From assembly GCF_012720115.1 (NCBI RefSeq), contig NZ_VNWN01000002.1, positions 124,001 through 188,000 on the forward strand: a stretch of 64,000 nt of DNA. The letters are read 5' to 3'. The notes under the pieces were generated by a model. That model saw nothing but the letters and a program-made list of their open reading frames with translations, was not told the DNA's origin and searched no databases. Below, piece by piece: positions 28,800 to 37,527 of the stretch. The stretch is from Sneathiella chinensis. GTDB taxonomy: Bacteria > Pseudomonadota > Alphaproteobacteria > Sneathiellales > Sneathiellaceae. A program made the position numbers and the translations under genes. Position 1 is the stretch's first letter; each line of letters begins with the position of its first letter.

Positions 28800-30125
28800 A
28801 TGACCACTGCTGATCTTTCCGCCAAGAAACCAGACACCGAACTGCTAACCGCCTCGCAAGGGGTGCGTATCCAGTCGCTTGTCTTTATCCGCTGGCTGGC
28901 GGTTCTGGGACAGGCCTTCGCCATCTTTCTGGTGCAGTGGGGCATGCATTACGACATCCCCCTGATCCCCGCCTTCCTTCTGGTCGGGGCCAGTGCCGTG
29001 GTCAATATTCTGGTCACCCTCAGTTACAAGAGCACCGCCCGCTTGTCGGACGGCGGGGCCATTCTCTATCTGGTGTATGATGCCCTGCAACTGTCCGGTC
29101 TTCTGTATCTGACCGGCGGGCTGACCAACCCGTTCGCCATTCTGTTTCTGGTGCCGGTCACCATTTCGGCCACCAACCTGTCGCTTCGGGGCACCATCTT
29201 TCTTGGGGTGACCACGCTGGTCTGCATCAGTTTTCTGGCAGTTTATCACGAGCCCCTGCCGCTGCAGGGAACAGAGCTCAAGCTGACCAACACCTATATT
29301 CTGGCCACGTGGTCGGCACTGGTTCTTGGCACCATCTTCCTGTCCGGGTATGCGTGGCGCATCTCGTCCGATGGCCGGGCCATGAACGACGCCCTGACCG
29401 CCGCCCGGCTGGCGCTGGCGCGGGAGCAGCAACTTTCGGCCGTGGGCGGGATCGCCGCCGCCGCCGCCCATGAGCTTGGCACCCCCCTCAACACCATTTT
29501 GCTGGTTTCCAAGGAATTGTCCCGCGAATTGCCGGAAGGCAGCGAATTTGCCGAGGACGCTCACCTGCTGCACAATCAGGCGAAAAAATGCGCCGAGGTG
29601 CTGGAGCAGCTTTCCAAGGGGCCGTCCTCAAACCGGTTCCTGCAGCGGGATGCCCATCACAACTATCTGCCCTTTCAAAGCCTGATGTCGCTTGTTGTGG
29701 ATAAAAACACCGATATGGACACCGGCATCGAGGTCGTCATCGAGACAAACGGCGATCTGGACAACCAGCCGAAACTCTATGCCACGCCGGAAATTCTCTA
29801 CAGCCTTGGGAACCTTGTCAGCAATGCCGCCGAATTTGCCCGCAAGAAAGTAACCCTGTCCCTGTATTGGGACCTCAAGGCCGTTCGGGCCACCATTCAG
29901 GACGATGGTCCCGGCTTCAGCGAGGAAATCCTCGCCCGGTTGGGGGAGCCTTATACCTCCAGCCGGGCAGGGCGGGGCGGCATGGGTCTCGGGGTTTTCA
30001 TCTCCGAGATGCTGATCCGCCATTCCGGCGGTAATATCCGCTTTGGCAATGCAAAGGAAGGGGGCGCCCGGGTCACGATCGAATGGTCTCGCGGGCGACT
30101 TGAAAAAGAAAATCCCTATGGATAA
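28800..30125 (+). CDS. regB: Redox-sensing histidine kinase RegB/PrrB/ActS
   Basis: Membrane sensor that phosphorylates RegA when the respiratory chain is reduced, controlling respiration, carbon and nitrogen fixation and related genes. Six hydrophobic segments span about residues 28-190. The quinone-site heptapeptide GGLTNPF (106-112) is exact. The H-box AHELGTPLN has the phosphorylated His at 224, and Cys 264 in AKKCAEVLEQL matches the redox-active Cys265 of Rhodobacter RegB. The ATPase boxes follow (N region GNLVSNAAEFA; G regions DDGPGFSEE and GGMGLGVFI). At 441 residues it is normal. It is followed by regA after 79 bases, without an intervening senC. Confidence 0.95.
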   Translation: MTTADLSAKKPDTELLTASQGVRIQSLVFIRWLAVLGQAFAIFLVQWGMHYDIPLIPAFLLVGASAVVNILVTLSYKSTARLSDGGAILYLVYDALQLSGLLYLTGGLTNPFAILFLVPVTISATNLSLRGTIFLGVTTLVCISFLAVYHEPLPLQGTELKLTNTYILATWSALVLGTIFLSGYAWRISSDGRAMNDALTAARLALAREQQLSAVGGIAAAAAHELGTPLNTILLVSKELSRELPEGSEFAEDAHLLHNQAKKCAEVLEQLSKGPSSNRFLQRDAHHNYLPFQSLMSLVVDKNTDMDTGIEVVIETNGDLDNQPKLYATPEILYSLGNLVSNAAEFARKKVTLSLYWDLKAVRATIQDDGPGFSEEILARLGEPYTSSRAGRGGMGLGVFISEMLIRHSGGNIRFGNAKEGGARVTIEWSRGRLEKENPYG

Positions 30126-30204
30126 CCTTCTTGCCGCTGCCATCTTGTGCTAGTCTGTCTGCTGATGGGACACACATCAGAAGTTGAAAGGAACCCGGTT
30201 CAGT

Positions 30205-30732
30205 ATGGAAGATAAACGACTTCTAATTGTTGATGATGATGAAATTTTCCTGAACCGTCTTGGCCGGTCCATGGAACGCAAGGGTTTCCTGACAACGCTG
30301 GCCGGCAGTGTCCGGGAAGGCATCGAGAAAGCCCAGTCCGCCAATGCGGATTATGCGGTGGTGGACCTGCGTCTTGAAGATGGCAGCGGCCTTGATGTGG
30401 TCGAGGCGGTGCGCAAATATTCCCCCGACGCCCGGATTGTCATGCTGACCGGATACGGCAATATCGCCTCCGCCGTGGCGGCGGTGAAGGCCGGTGCCGT
30501 TGACTATCTGGCCAAGCCCGCCGATGTGGATGACATCATCAATGCCCTCAATGCCACCGGCAACGAGAAACCCGCGCCGCCTGAAAATCCCATGTCCGCC
30601 GACCGGGTCCGCTGGGAACATATCCAGCGTGTTTATGAGCTTTGCAATCACAATATGTCCGAAACCGCCCGCCGCCTGAACATGCACCGCCGGACGCTGC
30701 AACGGATCATGGCAAAACGGTCGCCGCAATAA
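30205..30732 (+). CDS. regA: Response regulator RegA/PrrA/ActR
   Basis: Partner of RegB. The receiver domain has acidic pocket DDD (10-12), phospho-acceptor D54 (AVVDLRLEDG), the conserved Thr in MLTGYG and Lys in YLAKPAD. A Pro-rich linker leads to a Fis-type helix-turn-helix, NMSETARRLNMHRRTLQRIM, which is nearly invariant in this family. ATG 30205 (MEDKRLLIVDDD) gives 175 residues; a TTG start seven codons upstream is possible. It regulates redox-responsive genes and probably its own operon. A methyltransferase gene starts three bases after its stop. Confidence 0.96.
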   Translation: MEDKRLLIVDDDEIFLNRLGRSMERKGFLTTLAGSVREGIEKAQSANADYAVVDLRLEDGSGLDVVEAVRKYSPDARIVMLTGYGNIASAVAAVKAGAVDYLAKPADVDDIINALNATGNEKPAPPENPMSADRVRWEHIQRVYELCNHNMSETARRLNMHRRTLQRIMAKRSPQ

Positions 30733-30735
30733 TCC

Positions 30736-31542
30736 ATGATGAACACCACCCACATATGCCGGGTCGGCGATGCCGTCGCCGAATTGTCCCGGTTGCCGGA
30801 AAACAGCGTTGACCTGATTGTTGCCGACCCGCCCTATAACCTTGGGAAAAACTATGGCAACAATATCGACCTGAAAGACCGTCAGGAATATCAGGAATTT
30901 TCTCGCAACTGGCTGCAACAGGCCCACCGGGCCCTGAAACCCGGCGGGTCCCTTTATTGTTTCATGGGGGTCAAGTTCATTGCCCGGCTGTATATCCTGC
31001 TGGAAGAGGAACTGGCCATGACCCCGCAAGGCTGGATCACCTGGCATTACACCCAGGGCATGGGCCGAAAACGCGGATTTTCGCCCCGTCATGAGGATAT
31101 CCTGTGGTTTTCAAAAGGCCCTGACGCCACCTTCAATCTGGATGATGTCCGGGTGCCACAAAAATACTTCCGGAAGCGGAACAATATGGCCGGGGCCAAT
31201 CCGGGGGATGTCTGGCAATTCAGCCATGTGCATTATTGTGCCGCCGAACGCCAGCCCCACCCGACCCAGAAGCCCGAGGCCCTGATCGAACGGATCATCG
31301 CCGCCTCGTCCGATCCCGGTGATCTGGTGGTTGATCCCTTTGTCGGCAGCGGCACCACGGCCCGGGTCGCCCGTATTCTGGGGCGTAACTCGACCAGCTT
31401 TGACATCAACCCCGATTATGTGGCCATGACGGAACAACGGCTGGCCGCGCCGTTTGACGGCTTTGACAGCATCGATCCCCGCAAGGAAAGGGCGCCGAAG
31501 GACCTTCCCGCATCGGAGCGGGTTCCCGATCCGGCGGAATAA
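30736..31542 (+). CDS. Orphan site-specific DNA methyltransferase (beta class, N6-A or N4-C)
   Basis: 268 residues. The catalytic DPPYNL (31-36) precedes the SAM motif DPFVGSGTT (200-208) and HPTQKPEAL (175-183), the motif order of beta-class amino-methyltransferases. It is not CcrM: the motif-flanking sequence differs (WITWHYTQGMGRKRGFS) and the extra C-terminal CcrM domain is absent. No restriction gene is adjacent, so it is a solitary methylase that may act in regulation rather than defence. The start may be ATG 30736 or 30739. It begins three bases after regA, implying cotranscription with the redox two-component system. The target sequence cannot be predicted. Confidence 0.88.
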   Translation: MMNTTHICRVGDAVAELSRLPENSVDLIVADPPYNLGKNYGNNIDLKDRQEYQEFSRNWLQQAHRALKPGGSLYCFMGVKFIARLYILLEEELAMTPQGWITWHYTQGMGRKRGFSPRHEDILWFSKGPDATFNLDDVRVPQKYFRKRNNMAGANPGDVWQFSHVHYCAAERQPHPTQKPEALIERIIAASSDPGDLVVDPFVGSGTTARVARILGRNSTSFDINPDYVAMTEQRLAAPFDGFDSIDPRKERAPKDLPASERVPDPAE

Positions 31543-31638
31543 CAGGCGGACGGAAAAGTTTGGGTTGATTTGCATGTAAGTAAATACTCATAATCCGAAC
31601 ACACACTCTGTTCGACTGGGGGGAGGTCAGGAGAGACA

Positions 31639-32877
31639 ATGCGGGTTCTGTTTCTGCACAACAATTTTCCGGCACAATACCGGCATGTGGCCCGCAAACT
31701 GGGTGAAGAGAAGGAAAATCAGGTCATATTCGCGTCCCACCGGGCGGCCGAGAAAATCCCCGGTGTGGTCAATGTGCTGTACAAGCCCCACCGGGAAGGG
31801 TCCGAGAAAACCCATCACTATCTTCGCAGTACGGAAAGCGCCGTTATCAACGGCCAATCCCTGTTCAAGCTGTGTATTGACCTCAAGAAAAAGGGGTTTT
31901 CCCCGGATATCATCTGCGCCCATTCGGGATGGGGGCCGGCCCTCTATGTGAAAGAGGTCTTTCCCCATGCCCGGCTGCTCTGTTATTTCGAATGGTATTA
32001 CCACGCCTTTGGATCGGATGCGGATTTCCTGCAGGATTCCAACATCGGCTATGATGACGCGGGGCGCATCCGAACCAAGAACATGCCCCTGTTGATGGAT
32101 CTGGCCCATTGCGACTGGGGGCAGGTGCCCACACAGTTTCAGGCCGCGCAAATCCCGAAGGTTTTTCATTCCAAGCTGTCGGTCCTGCATGACGGGGTGG
32201 ACACGGATTTCTTCAAACCGGACCCGGACGCCCCGAAAAAGTTCGGCGCCCTTGATCTTAGCCATGCGGATGAAATCCTGACCTATGCCACCCGCGGCAT
32301 GGAGCCCTATCGCGGGTTTCCCGAATTCATGCGGGCGGCGGCACTGCTGCTGAAGGAACGGCCCAACCTGCATGTGGTGGTGGTTGGGCAGGACCGGGTG
32401 GCCTATGGCAAGAAGCGCCCGGATGGCAAGGGCTGGGGCGAGGCCATGGTCGAAGAACTGAAGCCGGACAGGGACCGCCTTCATTTTACCGGGCTGCTGC
32501 CCTATGCCGATTATGTGAAGGTGCTTCAGGCCTCCACCGTGCAGGCCTACCTGACCGTGCCGTTTGTCCTGTCATGGTCGCTGATTGAAAGCCTGTCCTC
32601 AGGGGCGCTTGTGGTGGCATCGGATACGGCCCCTGTGCGCGAGGTCATTCGCGATGGGGAAAACGGCTTCCTCAGCGACTTTTTCGATCACGAGGCACTG
32701 GCCCGCCGCATTGCCTTTGTGCTGGACAATCACAAGGACCTCCAATCCGTTCGCGAGGCGGCGCGAAACACGGTTCTGGAAACCTATTCCCACCAGAAAC
32801 TGTTGCCGCGTCAACTTCAGCTTATCCGGGATGTGGCTGCCGGAACCCTTCCCCCGACCGAGGGCAGCATGGAATAA
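31639..32877 (+). CDS. GT4-family glycosyltransferase
   Basis: 412-residue GT-B-fold sugar transferase, cytoplasmic or membrane-associated. The N-terminal acceptor domain starts MRVLFLHNNFPAQYRH. The C-terminal donor domain has LTYATRGMEPYRGFPEFMRA, VVVGQDRVAYG, HFTGLLPYADYVKVL and the EX7E-like SLIESLSSGALVVASDTAPVRE, typical of GT4. AGGAG lies just before ATG 31639. It stands 83 bases ahead of gmhA-hldE-hldD on the same strand, so adding a sugar to the LPS core or another surface glycan is the likeliest role. Donor and acceptor are unknown. Confidence 0.88.
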   Translation: MRVLFLHNNFPAQYRHVARKLGEEKENQVIFASHRAAEKIPGVVNVLYKPHREGSEKTHHYLRSTESAVINGQSLFKLCIDLKKKGFSPDIICAHSGWGPALYVKEVFPHARLLCYFEWYYHAFGSDADFLQDSNIGYDDAGRIRTKNMPLLMDLAHCDWGQVPTQFQAAQIPKVFHSKLSVLHDGVDTDFFKPDPDAPKKFGALDLSHADEILTYATRGMEPYRGFPEFMRAAALLLKERPNLHVVVVGQDRVAYGKKRPDGKGWGEAMVEELKPDRDRLHFTGLLPYADYVKVLQASTVQAYLTVPFVLSWSLIESLSSGALVVASDTAPVREVIRDGENGFLSDFFDHEALARRIAFVLDNHKDLQSVREAARNTVLETYSHQKLLPRQLQLIRDVAAGTLPPTEGSME

Positions 32878-32959
32878 TTCGGGCAGGCCCAGAATAAAGT
32901 CGGCATTTACAGACGGTTCCGGTCTATACTATTACCCATTGGAACAACCTTAATCATCA

Positions 32960-33550
32960 GTGGACCGTTTGGTGGAACCTTTAACCTATTTTCAGGAAGA
33001 ACTGGAAGATCACGCGCGGGTTTTGGCCGCAACACAAGCCGCCCTTGCCGCCCCGTTTGAAGCCCTGCTGGATGCTTGGGTCACATCGGTCCGACAAGGC
33101 GGGAAAATCCTGTTTTTCGGAAACGGGGGCAGCGCCGCCGATGCCCAGCATCTTGCCGCCGAACTGGTTGTCCGCTTTATCAAGGATCGCGCCCCCATTG
33201 CCGCCCTTGCCCTGAATACGGATACATCGGCCCTGACCGCCGGGGCCAACGACCTTGGATATGACGCTGTTTTTGCCCGCCAGATCGAGGCGCTGGGGCG
33301 TCCCGGCGACGTGGCCGTGGGGATTTCCACCTCCGGGACCAGTCCCAATGTGGTCGCCGGCCTGAAAATGGCCCGTGAAAAAGGACTGGTAACAGCCGCC
33401 CTGACCGGACGGGACGGGGGCATCATGCCGGATCTGGCCGATCATGTTCTGACCATCCCCTCAGACAGTACCCGCCGGATACAGGAAATGCATATCACCC
33501 TTGGTCATATGCTGTGCGGCGCCCTTGAAATAAAACTGAAACTGGTGTGA
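32960..33550 (+). CDS. gmhA: Sedoheptulose-7-phosphate isomerase
   Basis: First step of ADP-heptose synthesis for the LPS inner core: sedoheptulose 7-phosphate to D-glycero-D-manno-heptose 7-phosphate. It is a SIS-domain protein of 196 residues with FFGNGGSAADAQHLAAELV, TSALTAGANDLGYDAVFARQ (active-site region) and GISTSGTSPNV. The start is uncertain: GTG 32960, TTG 32969 and GTG 32972 are all in frame before the conserved region, and none has a strong ribosome-binding site. hldE follows four bases after its stop. Confidence 0.95.
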   Translation: MDRLVEPLTYFQEELEDHARVLAATQAALAAPFEALLDAWVTSVRQGGKILFFGNGGSAADAQHLAAELVVRFIKDRAPIAALALNTDTSALTAGANDLGYDAVFARQIEALGRPGDVAVGISTSGTSPNVVAGLKMAREKGLVTAALTGRDGGIMPDLADHVLTIPSDSTRRIQEMHITLGHMLCGALEIKLKLV

Positions 33551-33554
33551 CCTG

Positions 33555-35039
33555 ATGGAATTGGCCGGTACCCTCGTTCCCCTGATTGATCGCTTCAAAT
33601 CCATTCATGTGCTGTGTCTTGGCGATGTGATGCTGGACCGTTTCACCTATGGCAGTGCCGCCCGCATTTCGCCGGAAGCCCCCATCCCGGTGCTGGGGAT
33701 CAGCCACCGGCAATCCATGCTGGGCGGGGCCGGAAACGTGGTCCGAAATGTTCTTTCGCTGGGCGGAACAGCCACCCTTGTGGGCGTGGTCGGGGATGAT
33801 GCGGAAGGCCGCGAGGTTCAGTATCTTCTGGAAAAGGAACAGGGCCTGACCCCGGCGCTTGTCTCATCGGGCCGCCGTCCCACAACCGTCAAGACCCGCT
33901 ATATCGCTGATGGGCAGCAACTGCTTCGCGCCGATGCCGAAGCGACCCACCCGCTGGCCGGGGATACGGGCGACCGGGTTGTGGCCGCCTTTGAAACCGC
34001 CCTCACGGCGGCCGATGTGGTCATTTTATCCGATTATGCCAAGGGGGTTCTGTCCGACGATATCCTGACACGGGTTATTGCCGCCGCCAAAAAGGCCGGA
34101 AAACCGATTGTGGCGGACCCGAAATCCACCGATTTCAGGCGCTATGCCGGGGTCACCCTCCTGACCCCCAACCGCAAGGAAATGATCGCGGCGGCGAACC
34201 TGCCCTGTGGCACCGACAGCGAAGTGGAGAAAGCCGCTCGCCTGACGCTTGAGCGGGACGGGATCGACACGCTTCTTGTCACCCGCTCCGAAGCGGGCAT
34301 GAGCCTGATCACCCGCGAGGAAAGCCACCATGTCCCGGCTGAGGCCCGCGAGGTTTTCGATGTGTCCGGCGCCGGGGACAGCGTTATTGCCTGCCTGTCC
34401 CTTGCCATCGGGGCCGGGGCCAGCCGCGTTTCCGCCGTTCGTCTTGCCAATATGGCGGGCGGTATCGTTGTCGCCAAGTCCGGAACCGCCGCCGTCACCC
34501 AGGACGAACTTCTGGCCGCGCTTCACAATGCGGATATACACACCGCAGATGAAAAAATCACCAGCCTGTCGCAGGCGAAAGACATTGTTGACGGATGGCG
34601 GGCACGAGGCCTGAAAGTCGGCTTTACAAACGGATGCTTCGATCTGATCCATCCCGGACATATTTCCCTGATCAACCAGTCCAAGGCGGAATGCGACCGG
34701 TTGATCGTGGGCCTGAATACGGATGACAGTATCCGCCGCCTGAAAGGCCCGGACCGCCCGGCCACCAACGAGGTTTCCCGTGCCATTGTGCTGGCCAGCC
34801 TTGAGGCAGTCAATCTTGTGGTGCCCTTCGCCGAGGATACCCCCATGCGGCTGATTGAGGCCCTGTTGCCGGATGTTCTGGTGAAGGGGGCCGATTATAC
34901 CATTGAAACCGTTGTCGGTTCCGATCTGGTCCAGTCTTATGGCGGGCGGGTGCATCTTGCCGAACTGAAAGAAGGCTACAGCACCACCAGAACCATCCAG
35001 CGGTTGCTGGAAATGGACAAGGACAGCGGCCAGAATTGA
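33555..35039 (+). CDS. hldE: Bifunctional heptose-7-phosphate kinase / heptose-1-phosphate adenylyltransferase
   Basis: Provides two steps of ADP-heptose synthesis. Residues 1 to about 330 form the PfkB/ribokinase-like kinase, with CLGDVMLDRFTYG near the N-terminus and the catalytic DVSGAGDSV. Residues from about 355 form the nucleotidyltransferase with FTNGCFDLIHPGHI and the GLNTDDSIRRLKGPDRP loop. At 494 residues it is the full fused form. It sits between gmhA and hldD with very short gaps. The heptose-1,7-bisphosphate phosphatase (GmhB) needed between the two HldE steps is not in this cluster. Confidence 0.97.
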   Translation: MELAGTLVPLIDRFKSIHVLCLGDVMLDRFTYGSAARISPEAPIPVLGISHRQSMLGGAGNVVRNVLSLGGTATLVGVVGDDAEGREVQYLLEKEQGLTPALVSSGRRPTTVKTRYIADGQQLLRADAEATHPLAGDTGDRVVAAFETALTAADVVILSDYAKGVLSDDILTRVIAAAKKAGKPIVADPKSTDFRRYAGVTLLTPNRKEMIAAANLPCGTDSEVEKAARLTLERDGIDTLLVTRSEAGMSLITREESHHVPAEAREVFDVSGAGDSVIACLSLAIGAGASRVSAVRLANMAGGIVVAKSGTAAVTQDELLAALHNADIHTADEKITSLSQAKDIVDGWRARGLKVGFTNGCFDLIHPGHISLINQSKAECDRLIVGLNTDDSIRRLKGPDRPATNEVSRAIVLASLEAVNLVVPFAEDTPMRLIEALLPDVLVKGADYTIETVVGSDLVQSYGGRVHLAELKEGYSTTRTIQRLLEMDKDSGQN

Positions 35040-35055
35040 AAGAAAGCTCCCTGAC

Positions 35056-36048
35056 ATGACGAAATATATTCTTGTGACCGGTGGGGCCGGCTTTATCGGC
35101 TCCAACATCGTTGCCGCCCTTTCGGACAAGGGATACACCGTGGCCGTCTGTGACTGGCTGGAACAGGGGGACAAATGGAAGAACCTGGCCAAGCATGTGG
35201 TCACGGATTTCATTGATCCCGACAGTCTGATGGACTGGCTGGCCGTTCAGGGCGCGGACCTGGATGCCATCATTCACATGGGGGCCATTTCCGCGACCAC
35301 GGAAACAGACGGGGACATGATCCTGAACCGCAATTTCCGACCGACGCGGGCGCTGTGGGACTGGTGCACCGCCACCAGAACCCCGTTCCTGTATGCTTCC
35401 AGCGCGGCCACCTATGGGGATGGCAGCGCCGGGTTCGATGATGACCAGTCCGAAGACAGGCTGGCAACCCTGCATCCGCTCAACCTCTATGGGTGGAGCA
35501 AACACGCCTTTGACAAGGTCGTGGCCCGGATCGAGAAACAGGGCGGCCCCACGCCGCCGCAATGGGCGGGGCTGAAATTCTTCAATGTTTACGGGCCAAA
35601 TGAATACCACAAGGAAGGCATGAAAAGCGTCATCGCCCAATCCTATCCCAAGGTCGCAGGCGGTGAGCCCGTCACCCTGTTCCGGTCCCATCATCCCGAT
35701 TATGAGGATGGCGGCCAGCTTCGGGACTTTGTCTATGTGAAGGATTGCGTGAAGGTCATCCTGTGGCTGCTGGACAATCCCCATGTTTCAGGGCTGTTCA
35801 ACCTTGGAACCGGCAAGGCCCGCAGTTTCCGCGATCTGGCCCTTGCCACCTTCAAGGCCGCCGGGGTGGAGCCCAACATCACCTATATCGACACGCCCGA
35901 AGCCATTCGGGACAAATACCAGTATTTCACCGAAGCCAATATGACCAAGCTGCGTCAGGCCGGTTATGGCGGTAATTTCTACAGTCTCGAAGACGGGATT
36001 GAAGATTATGTGAAAGACTATCTGGGCAAGGACGATCCCTATCTCTGA
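35056..36048 (+). CDS. hldD: ADP-L-glycero-D-manno-heptose 6-epimerase
   Basis: Final step of ADP-heptose synthesis, converting the D,D form to the L,D form. The Rossmann NADP site TGGAGFIGSNIV is at residues 8-19. The active site has YASSAATYGDG and the Y-x3-K pair in LYGWSKHAFDKV, and KFFNVYGPNEYHKEGM is diagnostic for HldD. At 330 residues it is normal. It is the last gene of the GT-gmhA-hldE-hldD run, converging on mmcB across about 20 bases. Confidence 0.97.
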   Translation: MTKYILVTGGAGFIGSNIVAALSDKGYTVAVCDWLEQGDKWKNLAKHVVTDFIDPDSLMDWLAVQGADLDAIIHMGAISATTETDGDMILNRNFRPTRALWDWCTATRTPFLYASSAATYGDGSAGFDDDQSEDRLATLHPLNLYGWSKHAFDKVVARIEKQGGPTPPQWAGLKFFNVYGPNEYHKEGMKSVIAQSYPKVAGGEPVTLFRSHHPDYEDGGQLRDFVYVKDCVKVILWLLDNPHVSGLFNLGTGKARSFRDLALATFKAAGVEPNITYIDTPEAIRDKYQYFTEANMTKLRQAGYGGNFYSLEDGIEDYVKDYLGKDDPYL

Positions 36049-36057
36049 TCAGAAACA

Positions 36058-36078
36058 GGGGTCCGCGATCAGGACCCC
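36058..36078. other. Stem-loop at the hldD/mmcB convergence
   Basis: GGGGTCC (36058-36064) and GGACCCC (36072-36078) form a perfect 7-bp stem with a 7-base loop that overlaps the mmcB stop. No proper T-run follows on either strand, so it is at best a weak bidirectional 3'-end structure. Confidence 0.45.
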
Positions 36079-36497
36079 CCGTCCAGCATCCTGAGCCGCT
36101 GGGCCGCCTGACGGGCAAAGCGCAGGGTCATGTTTTTGCGCCGGGCCGCGTTCAGTGTCAGGGGGGCAGAAGGGCGGATAATCCCGGCCATAAAGCCGTC
36201 GGACAGGATCAGCCCCTGATCCTCCGGCAACAAGGGAACGGGAAACTGTTCATCCACTGCAAAGAAGAATTCATCGCAAAAATCCAGATATTCCGGCCAT
36301 TTGCTGTCCGCCCTGAAATCTGCGGGGCCGCTTTTGACCTCGGCGATCAGGATGCGGCCCTTATCGTTGATCCCCATCACATCGACCCTGCGACGAGACC
36401 GTAGTTTGACCTCGGTCATGCTGGCATAGCCCATGCTGTCAAACAGGACCTGCACCCCCCGGGCCAGACGCCGGGCCGGTTCGAACCGATCGCTCAT
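36069..36497 (-). CDS. mmcB: MmcB-family DNA repair protein
   Basis: 142 residues with a PD-(D/E)XK-like nuclease core: RRRVDVMGINDKGRILIAEVKSGPADF holds the Asp and E-x-K pattern, followed by YLDFCDEFFFAVDEQFP. The family is restricted largely to alphaproteobacteria; in Caulobacter mmcB is an SOS-associated gene linked to DNA-damage tolerance and mutagenesis. The ATG overlaps the stop of the upstream HTH gene by four bases. No LexA box was identified by eye. Confidence is good for the family, less so for the function. Confidence 0.85.
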   Translation of the reverse strand: MSDRFEPARRLARGVQVLFDSMGYASMTEVKLRSRRRVDVMGINDKGRILIAEVKSGPADFRADSKWPEYLDFCDEFFFAVDEQFPVPLLPEDQGLILSDGFMAGIIRPSAPLTLNAARRKNMTLRFARQAAQRLRMLDGGS

Positions 36498-36865
36498 CCC
36501 GGCCGTTTCGGGGTTGATTGTTTCAGGTAGGCCAGCATTTCCTGCAACCGGGCCTCGGGCAGGGTGCGGATTTCCCGCGACAGGATATTGGCATATTCCG
36601 TCGCCGTCGGGCTAAGGCCACTGGTATCCACGGTCACCTTGGGATGGGAGATGGCCGCCAGCCGGTGTAATTCCTCTGCCTCGTCCCAGATGATATTGAA
36701 ATAGGAACAGATCTGCTCCACCAGTGACCAGGACGGCAATCCCCGTTTGCCATGCTCCAGTGCCGACAGATAGGCCGAACTGATGGCCAGATCCTCTGCC
36801 ATTTTTTTCAGGCTGATCCCTCGTTGATCCCGCAAGGCCCGGACCTTGATACCAAAAGGTGTCAC
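36494..36865 (-). CDS. XRE-type helix-turn-helix transcriptional regulator
   Basis: 123 residues from GTG 36865, which is preceded by GGAGGGAGAAGGAAC, a strong ribosome-binding region; a longer frame back to 36988 would overlap smr and lacks conserved sequence. The Cro/CI-type HTH is near the N-terminus (LRDQRGISLKKMAEDLAISS then YLSALEHGKRG), followed by a helical tail ending in a Lys-rich stretch. Its targets are unknown. It is conserved beside smr and mmcB in related alphaproteobacteria, which suggests a housekeeping rather than a phage role. It starts 14 bases after the smr stop. Confidence 0.88.
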   Translation of the reverse strand: MTPFGIKVRALRDQRGISLKKMAEDLAISSAYLSALEHGKRGLPSWSLVEQICSYFNIIWDEAEELHRLAAISHPKVTVDTSGLSPTATEYANILSREIRTLPEARLQEMLAYLKQSTPKRPG

Positions 36866-36879
36866 GTTCCTTCTCCCTC

Positions 36880-37527
36880 CTATCGGGTGCGTTTCAACAG
36901 AATATAGAGGGCGCCCGCGCCCCCGTGCTTTGCCTGTGCCGCCCGATAATCCAGTATAAGAGGCCGCAAATCCGGTTGTGCCAGCCATTTCGGCACCTCT
37001 TCGCGGAGCACACCCCGTCGGCCCGCCCCCATGAAAAAGGCATCATCGGTTTTCTCTTCGGAACTTCCCTTGCCCGTAATCACCAAAACGCACCGCTTGC
37101 CCGACCGGTGGGCGTTTTTCAGGAAAGACCGAAGCCGCACATGGGCTTCTTTCCGCGTCAGGCCGTGCAGATCGACGCGGGCCTCGATGATCATGCGGCC
37201 CCGGCGCAACCGTTCCGATGTGTTGCGGTCCAGTCCCGGAACATTTTCCCGCCGCGACGGGGTCACGGTTTCACGAAATTCCATGTTGGACGCGGTGATG
37301 GATTGCCCCACGGTGAACGGGGCCAGCGAAACAGACGTGTCTTTCAATCCACGCTTGACCGCCCCCTTCGACGATTGCCTTGCTGGCGGGGTCTGGTTCA
37401 ACAGCTCCTCGAACCCGGTGACCCGGTTACTGTGCAACGGTTTTACGGTTTCCGCCACCCGCGACCACAGGGATCGGTCCTCACCGGTCAGGTCCTGCGT
37501 CTTTGATTTTCCGGTCTTACGTGCCAT
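36880..37527 (-). CDS. Smr-domain protein
   Basis: 215 residues from ATG 37527 (MARKTGKSK). The C-terminal Smr (MutS2-type) domain starts with the signature DLHGLTRKEAHVRL, then VLVITGKGSS and a final HGGAGALYILL. Smr domains nick or bind nucleic acid; stand-alone bacterial Smr proteins are candidate endonucleases with recent links to ribosome or mRNA rescue. The N-terminal 100 residues look disordered. The start overlaps the lutC stop by 11 bases, which is unusual given that lutC is not its usual neighbour. Confidence 0.9.
   Translation of the reverse strand: MARKTGKSKTQDLTGEDRSLWSRVAETVKPLHSNRVTGFEELLNQTPPARQSSKGAVKRGLKDTSVSLAPFTVGQSITASNMEFRETVTPSRRENVPGLDRNTSERLRRGRMIIEARVDLHGLTRKEAHVRLRSFLKNAHRSGKRCVLVITGKGSSEEKTDDAFFMGAGRRGVLREEVPKWLAQPDLRPLILDYRAAQAKHGGAGALYILLKRTR

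Noticed and set aside
30736-31542. The methyltransferase as CcrM
   Set aside because: It lacks the CcrM C-terminal domain and differs from CcrM around the catalytic motif, so GANTC specificity should not be assumed.
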